Assembly (NCBI GenBank): GCA_964429385.1
Contig: CAYSBR010000010.1
Span: forward strand, 28,976-92,975
Source of the DNA: UBA2377 sp964429385
Lineage (GTDB): Bacteria > Verrucomicrobiota > Verrucomicrobiia > Opitutales > Opitutaceae
Direction: 5' to 3'
Length of the DNA stretch: 64,000 nt
The notes beneath the pieces were generated by a model, which saw only the letters and a list, made by a program, of their open reading frames with translations, had not been told where the DNA came from and made no database searches. This document shows positions 33,186 through 42,660 of this stretch, piece by piece (position 1 is the stretch's first letter; each line of letters opens with the position of its first letter). Position numbers and translations under genes: made by a program.

Positions 33186-35321
33186 TCAGCGCGGGGCGGG
33201 CGCGAATCCCGCCAACCGGTCAATCAACACCGCGATGTAGGCGGTGAAGCCATGGTTGCAGCTCGCGCTGACGTCGAGGTGCTCCCACAGCGTGCCGGTG
33301 CGCCGCGCCATCGGCAGGAAATTGCGCATCAACTGCCGGTGCGCCGCCGCCGGTTCGCCATGGGCGATGAGCAATTCCAGCCGCAGCAGCTTGCCGATGA
33401 AGGCATTCGCCGGGTGCAAAGAGCCATAGTCGCCGCGCACCAGCCGCCGCCACAACGCCGGTTCGCTTTCCGGTGACACCAGCCCGTAAGTGAACGCATA
33501 ATACTGGCAGACCTCCGTGGCGTTTTCCGTCACCACCAGTCCGCCCGCCGCGTCGCGCACCGCATTGTCCACAAACCGCCCGTCGCGCCACGCCAGCGCG
33601 CGGATCGCTGTTTCCACCACGGCCGCTTTTTTCGCCAGCCGCGCATCACCGAGGAGTCGCGCCGCCGCCCGCAGCATCGCCGCGTAGAGCATGTTGCTCG
33701 GGAAATTCACCTCCTGCACAAACGCGTTGGCCTTCGACCACTCGACGAAAACCCAGCTCTCCAGTTTCTCCAGCAGGCCCAGCTCGTTCTCAAACCGGCG
33801 GAAATAATCCACCAGCCCGCGCACCCGCCGCCGGATCAACGGACGCCAGCCCGCCGGCAGCCGGCGCACCCGCTGCGCCTCGTCGAGCTGCAGGACCAGG
33901 AACATCGCCCAGTTCGGAATAAACTGGTTTTGCAGCGCCTCCGCCGGGTAGCACATCGGCACCATGCCGCGCGGGAGACCGGCGAACGTTGCCGGACGCA
34001 GGTAATTTTCCAGAAAGGCGCGCTCGATGGGATTGTCCCCGCACAGGTGCCACTCGGCCCGGGCCGCGAACAGGCTGTCACACAGCCAGCCAGCCCGCTC
34101 GCGGGAGGGACAGTCCATGAAAATATCGAGCGCATTCTGGCGAAACGAAGCCAGCGCCGCCGCCCGCACCCGCGCCTCGGCCGCCGGCAGGCGGACCGGT
34201 GGCGGCCGCACCGGCTCGGCGTTGATGAACTGTCGCAGCCGGATGCGCTCCACCTCCGCCGCACCTTTGCTCACCAGCACCAGCAGATGCTGAAACGTAT
34301 AGGGCTCGAAGGTTTCGAAATCCACCTGCGCCCCCGCCGCCAGCTCCACCGCAACGGCATTCACGCACGTGGCGCGATCGAAGGCGATGGCGCCATCCAC
34401 CAGAATCTCATCGAACACGAGCAGCAGCCGGGTCGCGCGCCCCGCCCGCACCCGCAGAGCGGGTGAACCCGTGTGAATCGCGCCGAAGTCCACGCGCAGA
34501 AATTCCCCCTTCGCCAGTGAGGTCGGCCGACCCGCCCGTAACCGCTCCCGCCCTTGGTCGGAAAACGTCAGCCCCGCCAGCTCCCGATAAAGCGAGCCTT
34601 TCACTTCCTTCAACGGATACCCCTGCGACACCGCCGGGACCTCGTGAATGAAACGATGCTTCGCGGCGCGGCGCGCCTTGGCCGCGCGGTGCACCGCGCG
34701 CCCGCGCACCGCCCCGGGCCGGGGGAACTGCTCCGTCAGATCGGGCAGAGCCATGCCGCGCGCCAGCCAGACCCGCCGGTGCGTCACCCGCGTGAGTGCC
34801 AGCGGATGTTCCGGATTGTAACCCGGCAACTGCCAGTGCGAACCCGCTTTTCCGATGCGGTAATACTCCACAAAAGGCCGCTGGTAGCTGTAACGCTCGA
34901 CCCGCTGCACCCGTTCGATCCGGTGCTCGGCGGTAAACCCGCCCCCGCGCGCCGCCGTCCAGGCCAGCACGTTTTTCCCTGCCACGAGCTCCGCGCACAG
35001 GAAGGCCGGCTCATGCGTCGAGCAAAACGTCGGCACCCCGTAGCCCATGACCTCGATGACCAGTTCCATCACGCCCGAAACCTCTCCCGTCAGCGGCCAC
35101 TCATCCACCCGTGCATGACCGTGCGCCGTCCGGGCCGGACCGCGGCCGGCGAGCACGCTATTGGCCCATACCCGATAGGCCTGCGCCGCCGCCAGGCGCA
35201 GAACCGCCCGCCGTCCTTCCGGCAATTCCACGCGCGCATGAAAACTCAACAGGACATTCATCTGTCCCGCCAGACTCGCGGACCAGACAGGGGTGGCTCG
35301 GGTGAAAGCAGGGCAGGTCAT
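33186..35321 (-). CDS. GH78-like protein (alpha-L-rhamnosidase-related)
   Basis: 711 residues. Beta-sandwich-type N-terminal half, then an (alpha/alpha)6 barrel starting about residue 375 with DCPSRERAGWLCDSLF, a close variant of the GH78 signature DCP-x-R-x-E-R-x-G-W-x-G-D. The usual aspartate/glutamate layout is altered (ERAGW in place of DER-x-GW), so catalysis on rhamnosides is not assured. No signal peptide. It follows the MFS carrier gene at 25 bases and probably acts on the sugar it imports. Confidence 0.75.
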   Translation of the reverse strand: MTCPAFTRATPVWSASLAGQMNVLLSFHARVELPEGRRAVLRLAAAQAYRVWANSVLAGRGPARTAHGHARVDEWPLTGEVSGVMELVIEVMGYGVPTFCSTHEPAFLCAELVAGKNVLAWTAARGGGFTAEHRIERVQRVERYSYQRPFVEYYRIGKAGSHWQLPGYNPEHPLALTRVTHRRVWLARGMALPDLTEQFPRPGAVRGRAVHRAAKARRAAKHRFIHEVPAVSQGYPLKEVKGSLYRELAGLTFSDQGRERLRAGRPTSLAKGEFLRVDFGAIHTGSPALRVRAGRATRLLLVFDEILVDGAIAFDRATCVNAVAVELAAGAQVDFETFEPYTFQHLLVLVSKGAAEVERIRLRQFINAEPVRPPPVRLPAAEARVRAAALASFRQNALDIFMDCPSRERAGWLCDSLFAARAEWHLCGDNPIERAFLENYLRPATFAGLPRGMVPMCYPAEALQNQFIPNWAMFLVLQLDEAQRVRRLPAGWRPLIRRRVRGLVDYFRRFENELGLLEKLESWVFVEWSKANAFVQEVNFPSNMLYAAMLRAAARLLGDARLAKKAAVVETAIRALAWRDGRFVDNAVRDAAGGLVVTENATEVCQYYAFTYGLVSPESEPALWRRLVRGDYGSLHPANAFIGKLLRLELLIAHGEPAAAHRQLMRNFLPMARRTGTLWEHLDVSASCNHGFTAYIAVLIDRLAGFAPAPR

Positions 35322-35346
35322 GGTCGGAAAATCAGTCGCCGCTCGC

Positions 35347-36507
35347 TCAATCCGCCGGGCTGCGCCGCAGCACCAGCACCAGCGGCAGCATCAGCGCCGG
35401 CGCCAGCGCCGAAACCGCCAGCCCCCAGTGCAGATCATGCCCGTCGGCCACCCAGCCGACGATCCACGGCATGCAGATGCCGCCGGCGTTGCCGAGCGCA
35501 CCGAGCGCGCCATACATGGTCGCGCCGCCATCCGGGTAACGGTTCGCCGTCACCGCCATCATCGTCGGCCACAGGCAGCTGCCGGTGAAACCGACCGCGA
35601 TGCACGCCGCCAGCGCGTAGGCCGGCACCGGCAGGAACGAGCCGGCCAGAAACAGCACCACCGAGGTGCCACACCCCCACGCCATGACCTTGAACGGATC
35701 CCAGCGCGTCCCCGCCATGCCCACGACCATGCGTCCCAGTGCCATCGTCAGCGAAAACAGCAGCAACGCCGCGCCGCCCACCCACATCGGATAACCCAGG
35801 TTCTGCTCCGCATAGGCCGGCAGCCACTGGGCCATCCCCAGCTCCGTCGCGCCGCCCAGGAAAATGCCCGCCAGGGCGATCACAAACCAGCTCCGGCGCA
35901 GCAGTGTGCGCAACCGCAGCCGCCCGCCCGCCGCGCTCAGCGCCGGAAAAGTCAGGGGCGCAAAGGCGAGGAGCAGGCCTCCCGGCAGAGGCGCCAGCAC
36001 CAAGCACGCCGCGCGCCAGCCATAGCCCCAATACAACGCCAGCGAACCGGCGAGAATCGTGATCGCCGCGCCCACGCAATAAAACGAATGCAGCCAGTTC
36101 ATCGCCGCCGTGCGACGCTCCGGATTGAGCGCCGCCACCACCGGACTCAGCACCATGTCGAGCACCCCCGCGCCGCAGCCGAGGAAAAACAATGCCAGCA
36201 TGAGCGCCCCGTAGGTGGGCGCAAAGGCGGCGGCCACAAGACTGACGGCGATCAGCGCGTTGCCCAGCTGCGCAAACGGCTTGCCGCCCCACCGGTCCGC
36301 CAGCGGGCCGGCGACAAGAATCCCCACCACCAGACCGCCAAACGAAACCGCCCCCAGCCGCCCCAGCTGCTCCTGCGTCAGCCCGTCCGCCCCGCCATAC
36401 TGCGCGCTCAGCGTCGTCAAAAAAACCGGCAGGAGATTCAGCCCGATGGACAGGCTGATCATCGCCAGATAGCAGAGATTCGTCAGCAGGCGCGGCGCGA
36501 CTTTCAT
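35347..36507 (-). CDS. MFS transporter (sugar/fucose-permease-like)
   Basis: 386 residues from MKVAPRLL; twelve membrane segments. The MFS signature GPLADRWGGKPF lies between segments 2 and 3, and a second in GRMVVGMAGTRWDP. Transport of a mono- or oligosaccharide is likely from the linkage with the GH78-like gene (25 bases downstream). Divergent from the glutathionyl-quinone reductase gene. Confidence 0.85.
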   Translation of the reverse strand: MKVAPRLLTNLCYLAMISLSIGLNLLPVFLTTLSAQYGGADGLTQEQLGRLGAVSFGGLVVGILVAGPLADRWGGKPFAQLGNALIAVSLVAAAFAPTYGALMLALFFLGCGAGVLDMVLSPVVAALNPERRTAAMNWLHSFYCVGAAITILAGSLALYWGYGWRAACLVLAPLPGGLLLAFAPLTFPALSAAGGRLRLRTLLRRSWFVIALAGIFLGGATELGMAQWLPAYAEQNLGYPMWVGGAALLLFSLTMALGRMVVGMAGTRWDPFKVMAWGCGTSVVLFLAGSFLPVPAYALAACIAVGFTGSCLWPTMMAVTANRYPDGGATMYGALGALGNAGGICMPWIVGWVADGHDLHWGLAVSALAPALMLPLVLVLRRSPAD

Positions 36508-36581
36508 GTAAGCCGTGCAGCCGAGCCGGCGCCCAGAAGAAAGGCAATGACTTCCGTGCCGCCCCGGCCCAACCTTATCCC

Positions 36582-37529
36582 ATGAGCACCGCCGGCCAGT
36601 TTCCCGAGGAAAACAACAACGAAGGTGAGTTTGCGCGGCAAGAGGACGCCTTCCGACACTGGGTAAGGCGCGACGGCACGACACCCTTCACCCCCGCCCC
36701 TGATCGTTACCATCTCTATGTCTCTCTCGCCTGCCCCTGGGCACACCGCACGCTCATCGTACGCCGGCTCAAGCAACTGGAAGCCCAGATCGGCGTAACC
36801 GTGGTCGATCCCGTGCGCGACGCACGCGGCTGGGCCTTCCGCGAGGGTGAGGGATTCTCTCAAGATCCCGTCAACGGTTTCCAATTTCTCAGCGAGGCCT
36901 ACCGCGCCAGCGATCCACAGTTCCGCGGCCGCTGGACGGTGCCCGTGCTCTGGGACAAACAGACCAAGCGTATCGTCAACAACTCCGAGGACGATCTCTG
37001 CCGGATGTTCAACGACGAGTTTGGCCGGCCCGACAACGGCACCCCCAACCTTTTTCCCGCCGACATCGCCGCCGCCCAGGCGGAACTGAGCGCACTCATC
37101 TATGAGCGCATCAACAATGGTGTCTATCGCGCCGGCTTTGCCACCAGACAGGCGCCCTACGAACGCGCCGTGCGTGCGCTGTTTGCCACTCTCGACCAAC
37201 TGGAAGCCCGGCTCGGACGCAGCCGTTACCTCTTCGGCGCCGACCCGGTCGAGACCGACTGGCGGCTCTTCTGCACCCTTGTGCGGTTCGACGCAGTTTA
37301 CCACGGCCACTTCAAGTGTAACCTCCGCCGCATCGTGGACCTACCCAACCTGCAAGGTTACCTCCAGGATCTTTATCAACTCCCCGGCATCGCGGAGACC
37401 GTAAATCCAGATCACATCAAGCGGCACTACTACGTGACCCACACCGAAATCAACCCGACGCAGATCGTGCCGCTCGGCCCCCTCATGGACCTGACCGCCC
37501 CGCACGGGCGCGACCGCTCCTTTCGCTGA
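36582..37529 (+). CDS. Glutathionyl-hydroquinone reductase (YqjG/ECM4-type GST)
   Basis: 315 residues, the usual size. The thioredoxin-fold active site is SLACPWAHRTLIV with the catalytic Cys before Pro-Trp-Ala-His. C-terminal helical domain has RYLFGADPVETDWRLFCTLVRFDAVY. The family removes glutathione from glutathionylated hydroquinones, relevant for aromatic stress. Start at MSTAGQFPE; the leader is pyrimidine-rich. Single gene. Confidence 0.92.
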   Translation: MSTAGQFPEENNNEGEFARQEDAFRHWVRRDGTTPFTPAPDRYHLYVSLACPWAHRTLIVRRLKQLEAQIGVTVVDPVRDARGWAFREGEGFSQDPVNGFQFLSEAYRASDPQFRGRWTVPVLWDKQTKRIVNNSEDDLCRMFNDEFGRPDNGTPNLFPADIAAAQAELSALIYERINNGVYRAGFATRQAPYERAVRALFATLDQLEARLGRSRYLFGADPVETDWRLFCTLVRFDAVYHGHFKCNLRRIVDLPNLQGYLQDLYQLPGIAETVNPDHIKRHYYVTHTEINPTQIVPLGPLMDLTAPHGRDRSFR

Positions 37530-37552
37530 GTCAGGCCAAGGTGGTGCACCCG

Positions 37553-39586
37553 TCAGGAACGCGACGACTGCGCCGGCGGCGGTTCGGGCAGCGTGTCGAG
37601 CAGGCCTTCCATGACGTTGGCCGCCGCCCAGGCGTTGTAGCTCCACCACAGGCTCGAAGGCGCGCCGCTGTCCGCAAAGGTCTCGATCGTCAGCCCGTCG
37701 CTCGGGCAATAGCGCTCGGTCAGCACGCCATAACGGCCATAACCCGCCACTTCCGGATAGAGCTCCAGCGTCTGCAGCGCCCAGGCCACGCCATCGTCCG
37801 CGCGATCGCGGTAGTAATCATCCCCCGTCACCCGGGCGAGATAGTGCAACGGTTCGGTGATGACGAGGCCCATCGGGTGGATGTGCGGGTTGGAGACGGA
37901 GGTCACCGAACCACCGCAGGAATTCCAACCGGTGCCCTTCAGGGGCGCGCATTCCGGCCGCGCCCGGTAGGCATAACGCCAGAGCAACTCGTAATCCGCG
38001 GCGGCCCGCAGGAGCTCAAGCCACTCGGCCTCGCCGGTGAATTCGTGCAGCCAGCGCGTGGCCTGCACCAAGGCCAGCACACCCTCCTGATCCACGCTCT
38101 TGTAGGTGTCCATCGGCGTGCCGTAGCAGTTGAGCGCGGTGGCAAAGGGCCCGTAATAGCGCAGCGCGCGGCGGGCGGCATCGAGATACTTGCCGTCTTT
38201 CGTCAGCGCATAGGCAAACGGCAGCGCCGCGGCGAACCAGCAGCCGGCAAAGCCATCCCAGTCCACCACCTCCCGCGTTTCCGCGCTGAATAGATAACCG
38301 AAGGCGCCATCGGCGCGCTGCAGGTCGATCACCGCATCGCAGACCCGCAGCGCCGCGGTTTCCCAGGCCGCCGGATCGCCGCCCCGCGCCCGCGCCCAGC
38401 GCGCGCACTTGAGCAGGTAATACGTCGCGTGGCCGTTCGTGTAGGCGCAATGCCGGTTCATCGTGTGCGGCATGAAGCCCGACCACCAGCCGTTGATCTC
38501 CCCGGTCTTGATCACGCCGCCCTGCCCCGGCACGCCCACCAGGCTCGGCCCCGCCACATCGTTGAAAAAGCCGCTGCACTTGTTCCAGGTGCCGACGATC
38601 TCATCGAGGATCCGCGCCCCGGTCTTCGGCAGCGCCACATCGGGCAGCCACGCCTGCGCGCGCAACATCGGCCAGGCGAACACACCGCCGCCGGTCCACC
38701 CGATCTCGGAAACCGGCCGCCAGGCCTTGAGCGCAGTGTCCACCGGCACGCGGCAGGCCAGGTTGGCGTAATTGCCGAACTCCCGGCTCCAGTTGACCTG
38801 CGCAAAACTCTCCAGCAAGCCGCGCACGCCCTCCGCCGCCGTGCGGCGATGCGCCGGGCGTTCGCGCAACCGGCCATAAAGATCCCGCACCACCCGATGC
38901 ACCCCGGACCGGTCCACACCTGGCAGCCAGTGGAACGAACCTTCCGTCCGCGCTACGACCGAACGATGCGCCGTCGGCGCGCGGAACAATTGCTTGTTCA
39001 CAAAAGTGAGCGGCTCATTGCCATACCCCAGGCTCACGCCGCCCGTGTCGGGCAGGGCCGCGAAGACGCCGTTGCGGATGAAGCCTTCCTCCGCCTGCGC
39101 ATCCACCGCATAAGGCGCGATCGAAAGCCCCGCCACCCCGGCGCGACCGCAAACCAGCGAAACCGGACAAGCCGCGCGATCCGCGCGAAATTCCCAGAGC
39201 GGCGCGGCCGCCTGGTTGCCGTCCACCCGCGCATGCAGGGTCGGAAATTCATTGGGCCGGACGATGGCGTGATTGTTGTCGCCCAGAATACAGGCGGGGA
39301 TGACGTGGAAGCCGTTCTCCCCGCCGTTCAGCGCAAACGCCAGGCGCAGCCGCACAGGAGCGGAGGCCACATACTCCAAAACATAATCCGCACGCGTGGC
39401 ATCCACCGCATGCCAGCGCAGCGTTCCGCGCACTCCGGCCGCGTCGAAGGAAAATTCCTGTCCACCCGTGGCGTGCAACGGCAACACCTGCCACACATCA
39501 ATCGCAGGACTCGCGCTGAGCGTGAGCGCGACGGGCGCCGCACCAGTCGGGACCAACCGGCCTTCATTCAAGGAAAACTGCATCAT
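37553..39586 (-). CDS. Probable (alpha/alpha)6-barrel glycoside hydrolase, family unassigned
   Basis: About 677 residues. N-terminal beta-rich domain to about 270, then a helical barrel with ADGAFGYLFSAETREVVDW, WFAAALPFAYALTKDGKY and GMGLVITEPLHYLARVTGD-like turns (MGLVITEPLHYLARVTG). These are features of six-hairpin glycosidases such as GH127/GH78 relatives, but the family signature is not clear. Start at the double methionine MMQFSLNEG, 39583-39586. Divergent from a rhamnogalacturonan esterase across a region with a LacI-like palindrome, so pectin side-chain use is a reasonable guess. Confidence 0.6.
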   Translation of the reverse strand: MMQFSLNEGRLVPTGAAPVALTLSASPAIDVWQVLPLHATGGQEFSFDAAGVRGTLRWHAVDATRADYVLEYVASAPVRLRLAFALNGGENGFHVIPACILGDNNHAIVRPNEFPTLHARVDGNQAAAPLWEFRADRAACPVSLVCGRAGVAGLSIAPYAVDAQAEEGFIRNGVFAALPDTGGVSLGYGNEPLTFVNKQLFRAPTAHRSVVARTEGSFHWLPGVDRSGVHRVVRDLYGRLRERPAHRRTAAEGVRGLLESFAQVNWSREFGNYANLACRVPVDTALKAWRPVSEIGWTGGGVFAWPMLRAQAWLPDVALPKTGARILDEIVGTWNKCSGFFNDVAGPSLVGVPGQGGVIKTGEINGWWSGFMPHTMNRHCAYTNGHATYYLLKCARWARARGGDPAAWETAALRVCDAVIDLQRADGAFGYLFSAETREVVDWDGFAGCWFAAALPFAYALTKDGKYLDAARRALRYYGPFATALNCYGTPMDTYKSVDQEGVLALVQATRWLHEFTGEAEWLELLRAAADYELLWRYAYRARPECAPLKGTGWNSCGGSVTSVSNPHIHPMGLVITEPLHYLARVTGDDYYRDRADDGVAWALQTLELYPEVAGYGRYGVLTERYCPSDGLTIETFADSGAPSSLWWSYNAWAAANVMEGLLDTLPEPPPAQSSRS

Positions 39587-39669
39587 CCTCCCACTCTGCA
39601 AGCCGGCTCGGCGCCAAGTCAAAGGCCGCGATCGTTTGGGCGCCTATCGTGCCTCATTTTAATCTGAAA

Positions 39670-39681
39670 CCGTTGCAACGG
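39670..39681. promoter_or_regulatory. 12-bp palindrome, LacI-type operator candidate
   Basis: Perfect palindrome CCGTTGCAACGG, preceded by GAAA, in the 270-base divergent region between a glycosidase-like gene and the rhamnogalacturonan acetylesterase. The central TTGCAA with CG flanks resembles operators of LacI-family sugar repressors. No lacI gene occurs in the window, so the regulator would act from elsewhere. Confidence 0.4.
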
Positions 39682-39858
39682 GCAGCGGACCTCGCGGTGC
39701 GGCGTCGGAAATGAGCGGGAAACCCAGGCCACGGCCAAACCTTGTCGGCTCCTTCTTGACACCGCAGCCGTGGCGAAGGCGATCCCCTTCAAACTGTCCC
39801 CCCCCTCTCCGCGAAAATTGTTCTTCGGCCCGCGCTTCCGGCCGCCCATGATGGCGGC

Positions 39859-41139
39859 ATGACACCCCTTCCGAGGCCCGCCCCCGGCCCCCAGTGGTAT
39901 GCCCCGCAAACTCGCCGACCCGGTTGGCTCAGGCTTCCCCTGATCGCCCTTGCTCTGAGCCTCGGCGTCACGGCCGCGCCCCGCACCTTCAACCTCGCGA
40001 CGGAAGAAACATTCACCGCAGAGCGGGGCCACGGTTTCGATCTCGGCACCGCGCCCTCCGTTGCGGACACGCCTTTTTATTTTTCAGTCGCCGTCCCCGA
40101 AGGCAATTGGCGCGTCACCGTGGAATTCGGCGGCGACACCGCCGGCGAAACGACGGTGAAAGCCGAATCGCGCCGCCTGATGATCGCAGGGTTGGCGACC
40201 GCTCCGGGCGAAACAGTGAGTCGCTCGTTTGTCGTCAACGTGCGCAACGCCGCGCTACCGCCACCCGAGCCGAACGCACCCGGCGGCGCCGTCGTCCTAC
40301 TCAATGAGCGCGAGCAGGGTTCGCCCACCTGGGACGACACGCTCACCCTGGAGTTCAACGGTTCCGCTCCGCGGGTGCGCAGCCTCACGCTGGAACGCGC
40401 CACCGTGCCCACCTTGTTTCTTCTCGGCGATTCCACCGTCACCGACCAACGCTGGGAAGACGGCGCCAGCTGGGGGCAGATGTTGACGCATTTCCTGCAA
40501 CCCACCATCGCGGTCGCCAACCATGCCGAATCCGGGGAAACCCTGAAATCCTTCGTCTCAGGCCTGCGCTTCGCCAAGGTGCTCGCCCAACTTCAGCCCG
40601 GCGACTGGGTCTTCATCCAATTCGGACACAACGACCAGAAACGCCAGTGGCCGCAGACCTATGTGGAAGCCTTCACGACCTACACGGCCTGGCTGAAAAC
40701 CTATCTCGCCGAAATCCGGCTGCGCGGAGCCACCCCTGTCCTCATCACTTCGCCGCAGCGGCGCTTTTTCACGCCGGAAGGCAGGATTCGCGACACGCAC
40801 GGGGACTATCCCGCCGCCGTGCGCGCCCTCGCGGCCGCGGAAGCGGTTGCTCTCATCGATCTCGAAGCGGCCAGCCGCGCGTTTTACGAAGCCCTCGGGC
40901 CGGACCGGGCGCCGCTCGCTTTCAGCAATAACGGAAAGGATCCCACCCACCACAACAACTACGGCGCCCACCAGCTCGCCCAGGCGGTGGCCGGGGGCAT
41001 TCGCACCGCGCAGCTGCCGCTCGCGGCCCACCTCCGAGCGGACTGCGCCGCCTACGACCCGGCGCAGCCGGATGATCCGGAAACATTCACCCTCGCGCCC
41101 AGCCCGCTACGGAGCACGGAGAGGCCGCGCGGCGACTGA
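39859..41139 (+). CDS. Rhamnogalacturonan acetylesterase (SGNH hydrolase)
   Basis: 426 residues with an N-terminal signal (hydrophobic LPLIALALSLGVTAA). A beta-sandwich domain (about 30-185) precedes the SGNH domain. Block I FLLGDSTVTDQRWEDG holds Ser, block III GHNDQKRQW has Asn, and the final DPTHHNNYGAHQLAQ carries the His. It removes acetyl groups from rhamnogalacturonan in the periplasm or outside. Fits a pectin-use region with the GH78-like enzyme. Confidence 0.88.
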   Translation: MTPLPRPAPGPQWYAPQTRRPGWLRLPLIALALSLGVTAAPRTFNLATEETFTAERGHGFDLGTAPSVADTPFYFSVAVPEGNWRVTVEFGGDTAGETTVKAESRRLMIAGLATAPGETVSRSFVVNVRNAALPPPEPNAPGGAVVLLNEREQGSPTWDDTLTLEFNGSAPRVRSLTLERATVPTLFLLGDSTVTDQRWEDGASWGQMLTHFLQPTIAVANHAESGETLKSFVSGLRFAKVLAQLQPGDWVFIQFGHNDQKRQWPQTYVEAFTTYTAWLKTYLAEIRLRGATPVLITSPQRRFFTPEGRIRDTHGDYPAAVRALAAAEAVALIDLEAASRAFYEALGPDRAPLAFSNNGKDPTHHNNYGAHQLAQAVAGGIRTAQLPLAAHLRADCAAYDPAQPDDPETFTLAPSPLRSTERPRGD

Positions 41140-41160
41140 GCAAGTCGCCGCGCGCTCCGC

Positions 41161-42555
41161 TTATTCCAAACCGTTGCGCTGCATCACGCCGGCATACCAG
41201 CGGGCGGAAGCCTTGGGGGTGCGCCGGCCCGTGGCGAAATCCACGTGGTGCAGGCCGAAGCGTTTGCTGTAGCCGAGCGCCCACTCGAAGTTGTCCATGA
41301 GCGTCCACACGAAATAGCCGCGCAGGTCCACGCCGTCGTCGTTGATCGCCGAGTGGCAGGCGGCGAGGTAGCGGTTGATGAAATCAACGCGTCGCGTGTC
41401 GTTGACGGCCACGCCGACCTCCTCCTCACCCGGCAACGCGCACCCGTTCTCGGTGATATAAATCGGCGGATGCCCATAGCGCCGGTCAATCCAGCCGAGC
41501 ATATTCCGGCAGAACTGCGGCACGACATTCCAGTTCATGTCGGTCTTTTCCCACGCCGGGTCATCGGAGAGGTCCACCCGCTGGTCCTCGGACATGCCGC
41601 CGTTGCCGGTCGGGACGGTCTGCGCGGCGGATTGCCCGGCCGGAGGCTCCGAGGCATACATGCCACCGTAGAAGTTGAGCCCGAAGAAATCGCTCGAGCC
41701 GCGGATGATCGCCCGGTCGCCGTCACTGAACCGCGGCAGCCGTGACCCCACACTGGCGCGCATCACCTCGGGATAATCCCCGCGGTAGATCGGATCGGCG
41801 AACCAGCCGAGGAAGAACTCCAGCCCGCGCTCCGCCGCCGCCCGGTCGGCCGGCGTGTCGGTCTTCGGCTCGCGCCAGTCACAGTTGTTGGTGATGCCGA
41901 TCACGCCGCCCTGCGCCGCCTGGAATTTGCGGCGATAGACCTCCACGATTTTCCCGTGGGCGCGCAGCAGGTTGTGCGCGGCGATATACGGCTCGGTCTG
42001 GCTGGTGCGGCCCGGCGCGAAGTAGCCGATGCCGTGCCCCAGCACCGCGCTGCACCACGGCTCGTTGAGCGTGATCCAATGTTTCACCCGGTCGCCGAAG
42101 CGCTCGAAGCACAGTTCCGCGTAGCGGGCGAAATGGTCGGCGACCTCGGGGTTGAGCAACCCGTCGGCTTCCAGCTGCAACGCCAGCGGCAGATCCCAGT
42201 GGTAGAGGGTCACCCACGGCGTGATGCCGTTGGCCAGCAGCGCGTTGATCAGCCGGTCGTAAAAAGCGACGCCAGCCTCGTTGATGGCACCCCGCCCCTG
42301 CGGAAGCAGGCGGCTCCACGAAAACGAAAAACGGTAGGCTTTGAGGCCCATCGCCTTCATCAGGGCGACATCCTCCTCCATCCGGTGATAATGGTCGCAG
42401 GCCACGTCCGCCGTGTCGCCTGCGTGGGTTTTGCCGGGGATGTGGGTGAAGGCGTCCCAGATGCTCGGCCCGCGGCCGTCAACCCGGGCTGCACCTTCGA
42501 TCTGATGCGCCGCCGTGGCGGCACCCCACACGAAATTTTGGGGAAACGATTTCAT
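41161..42555 (-). CDS. GH1 beta-glucosidase
   Basis: 464 residues, full GH1 length. N-terminal signature FVWGAATAAHQIEG; catalytic acid/base Glu165 in TLNEPW and nucleophile Glu369 in YITENG; WSRLLPQG is also typical. Cleaves terminal beta-glucosides or galactosides of oligosaccharides in the cytoplasm. Convergent with the esterase gene, 22 bases apart. Confidence 0.95.
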   Translation of the reverse strand: MKSFPQNFVWGAATAAHQIEGAARVDGRGPSIWDAFTHIPGKTHAGDTADVACDHYHRMEEDVALMKAMGLKAYRFSFSWSRLLPQGRGAINEAGVAFYDRLINALLANGITPWVTLYHWDLPLALQLEADGLLNPEVADHFARYAELCFERFGDRVKHWITLNEPWCSAVLGHGIGYFAPGRTSQTEPYIAAHNLLRAHGKIVEVYRRKFQAAQGGVIGITNNCDWREPKTDTPADRAAAERGLEFFLGWFADPIYRGDYPEVMRASVGSRLPRFSDGDRAIIRGSSDFFGLNFYGGMYASEPPAGQSAAQTVPTGNGGMSEDQRVDLSDDPAWEKTDMNWNVVPQFCRNMLGWIDRRYGHPPIYITENGCALPGEEEVGVAVNDTRRVDFINRYLAACHSAINDDGVDLRGYFVWTLMDNFEWALGYSKRFGLHHVDFATGRRTPKASARWYAGVMQRNGLE

Positions 42556-42625
42556 GCGGGCACCTGCTTGCGCGGAATTTCCCCGCAGCGCAATCCGTTA
42601 GGCAGCGGTTTAATCGGGCCCACAC

Positions 42626-42658
42626 TGACCGCCGGGAGAGGCACAGGGCCGGCGGTCA
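42626..42658 (-). terminator. Hairpin downstream of the large exported protein gene
   Basis: Perfect 10-bp stem TGACCGCCGG/CCGGCGGTCA with a 13-base loop, ending two bases after the stop codon of the 42661 gene on the minus strand. No U-run follows, so termination may be factor-dependent. Confidence 0.55.
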
Positions 42659-42660
42659 CC

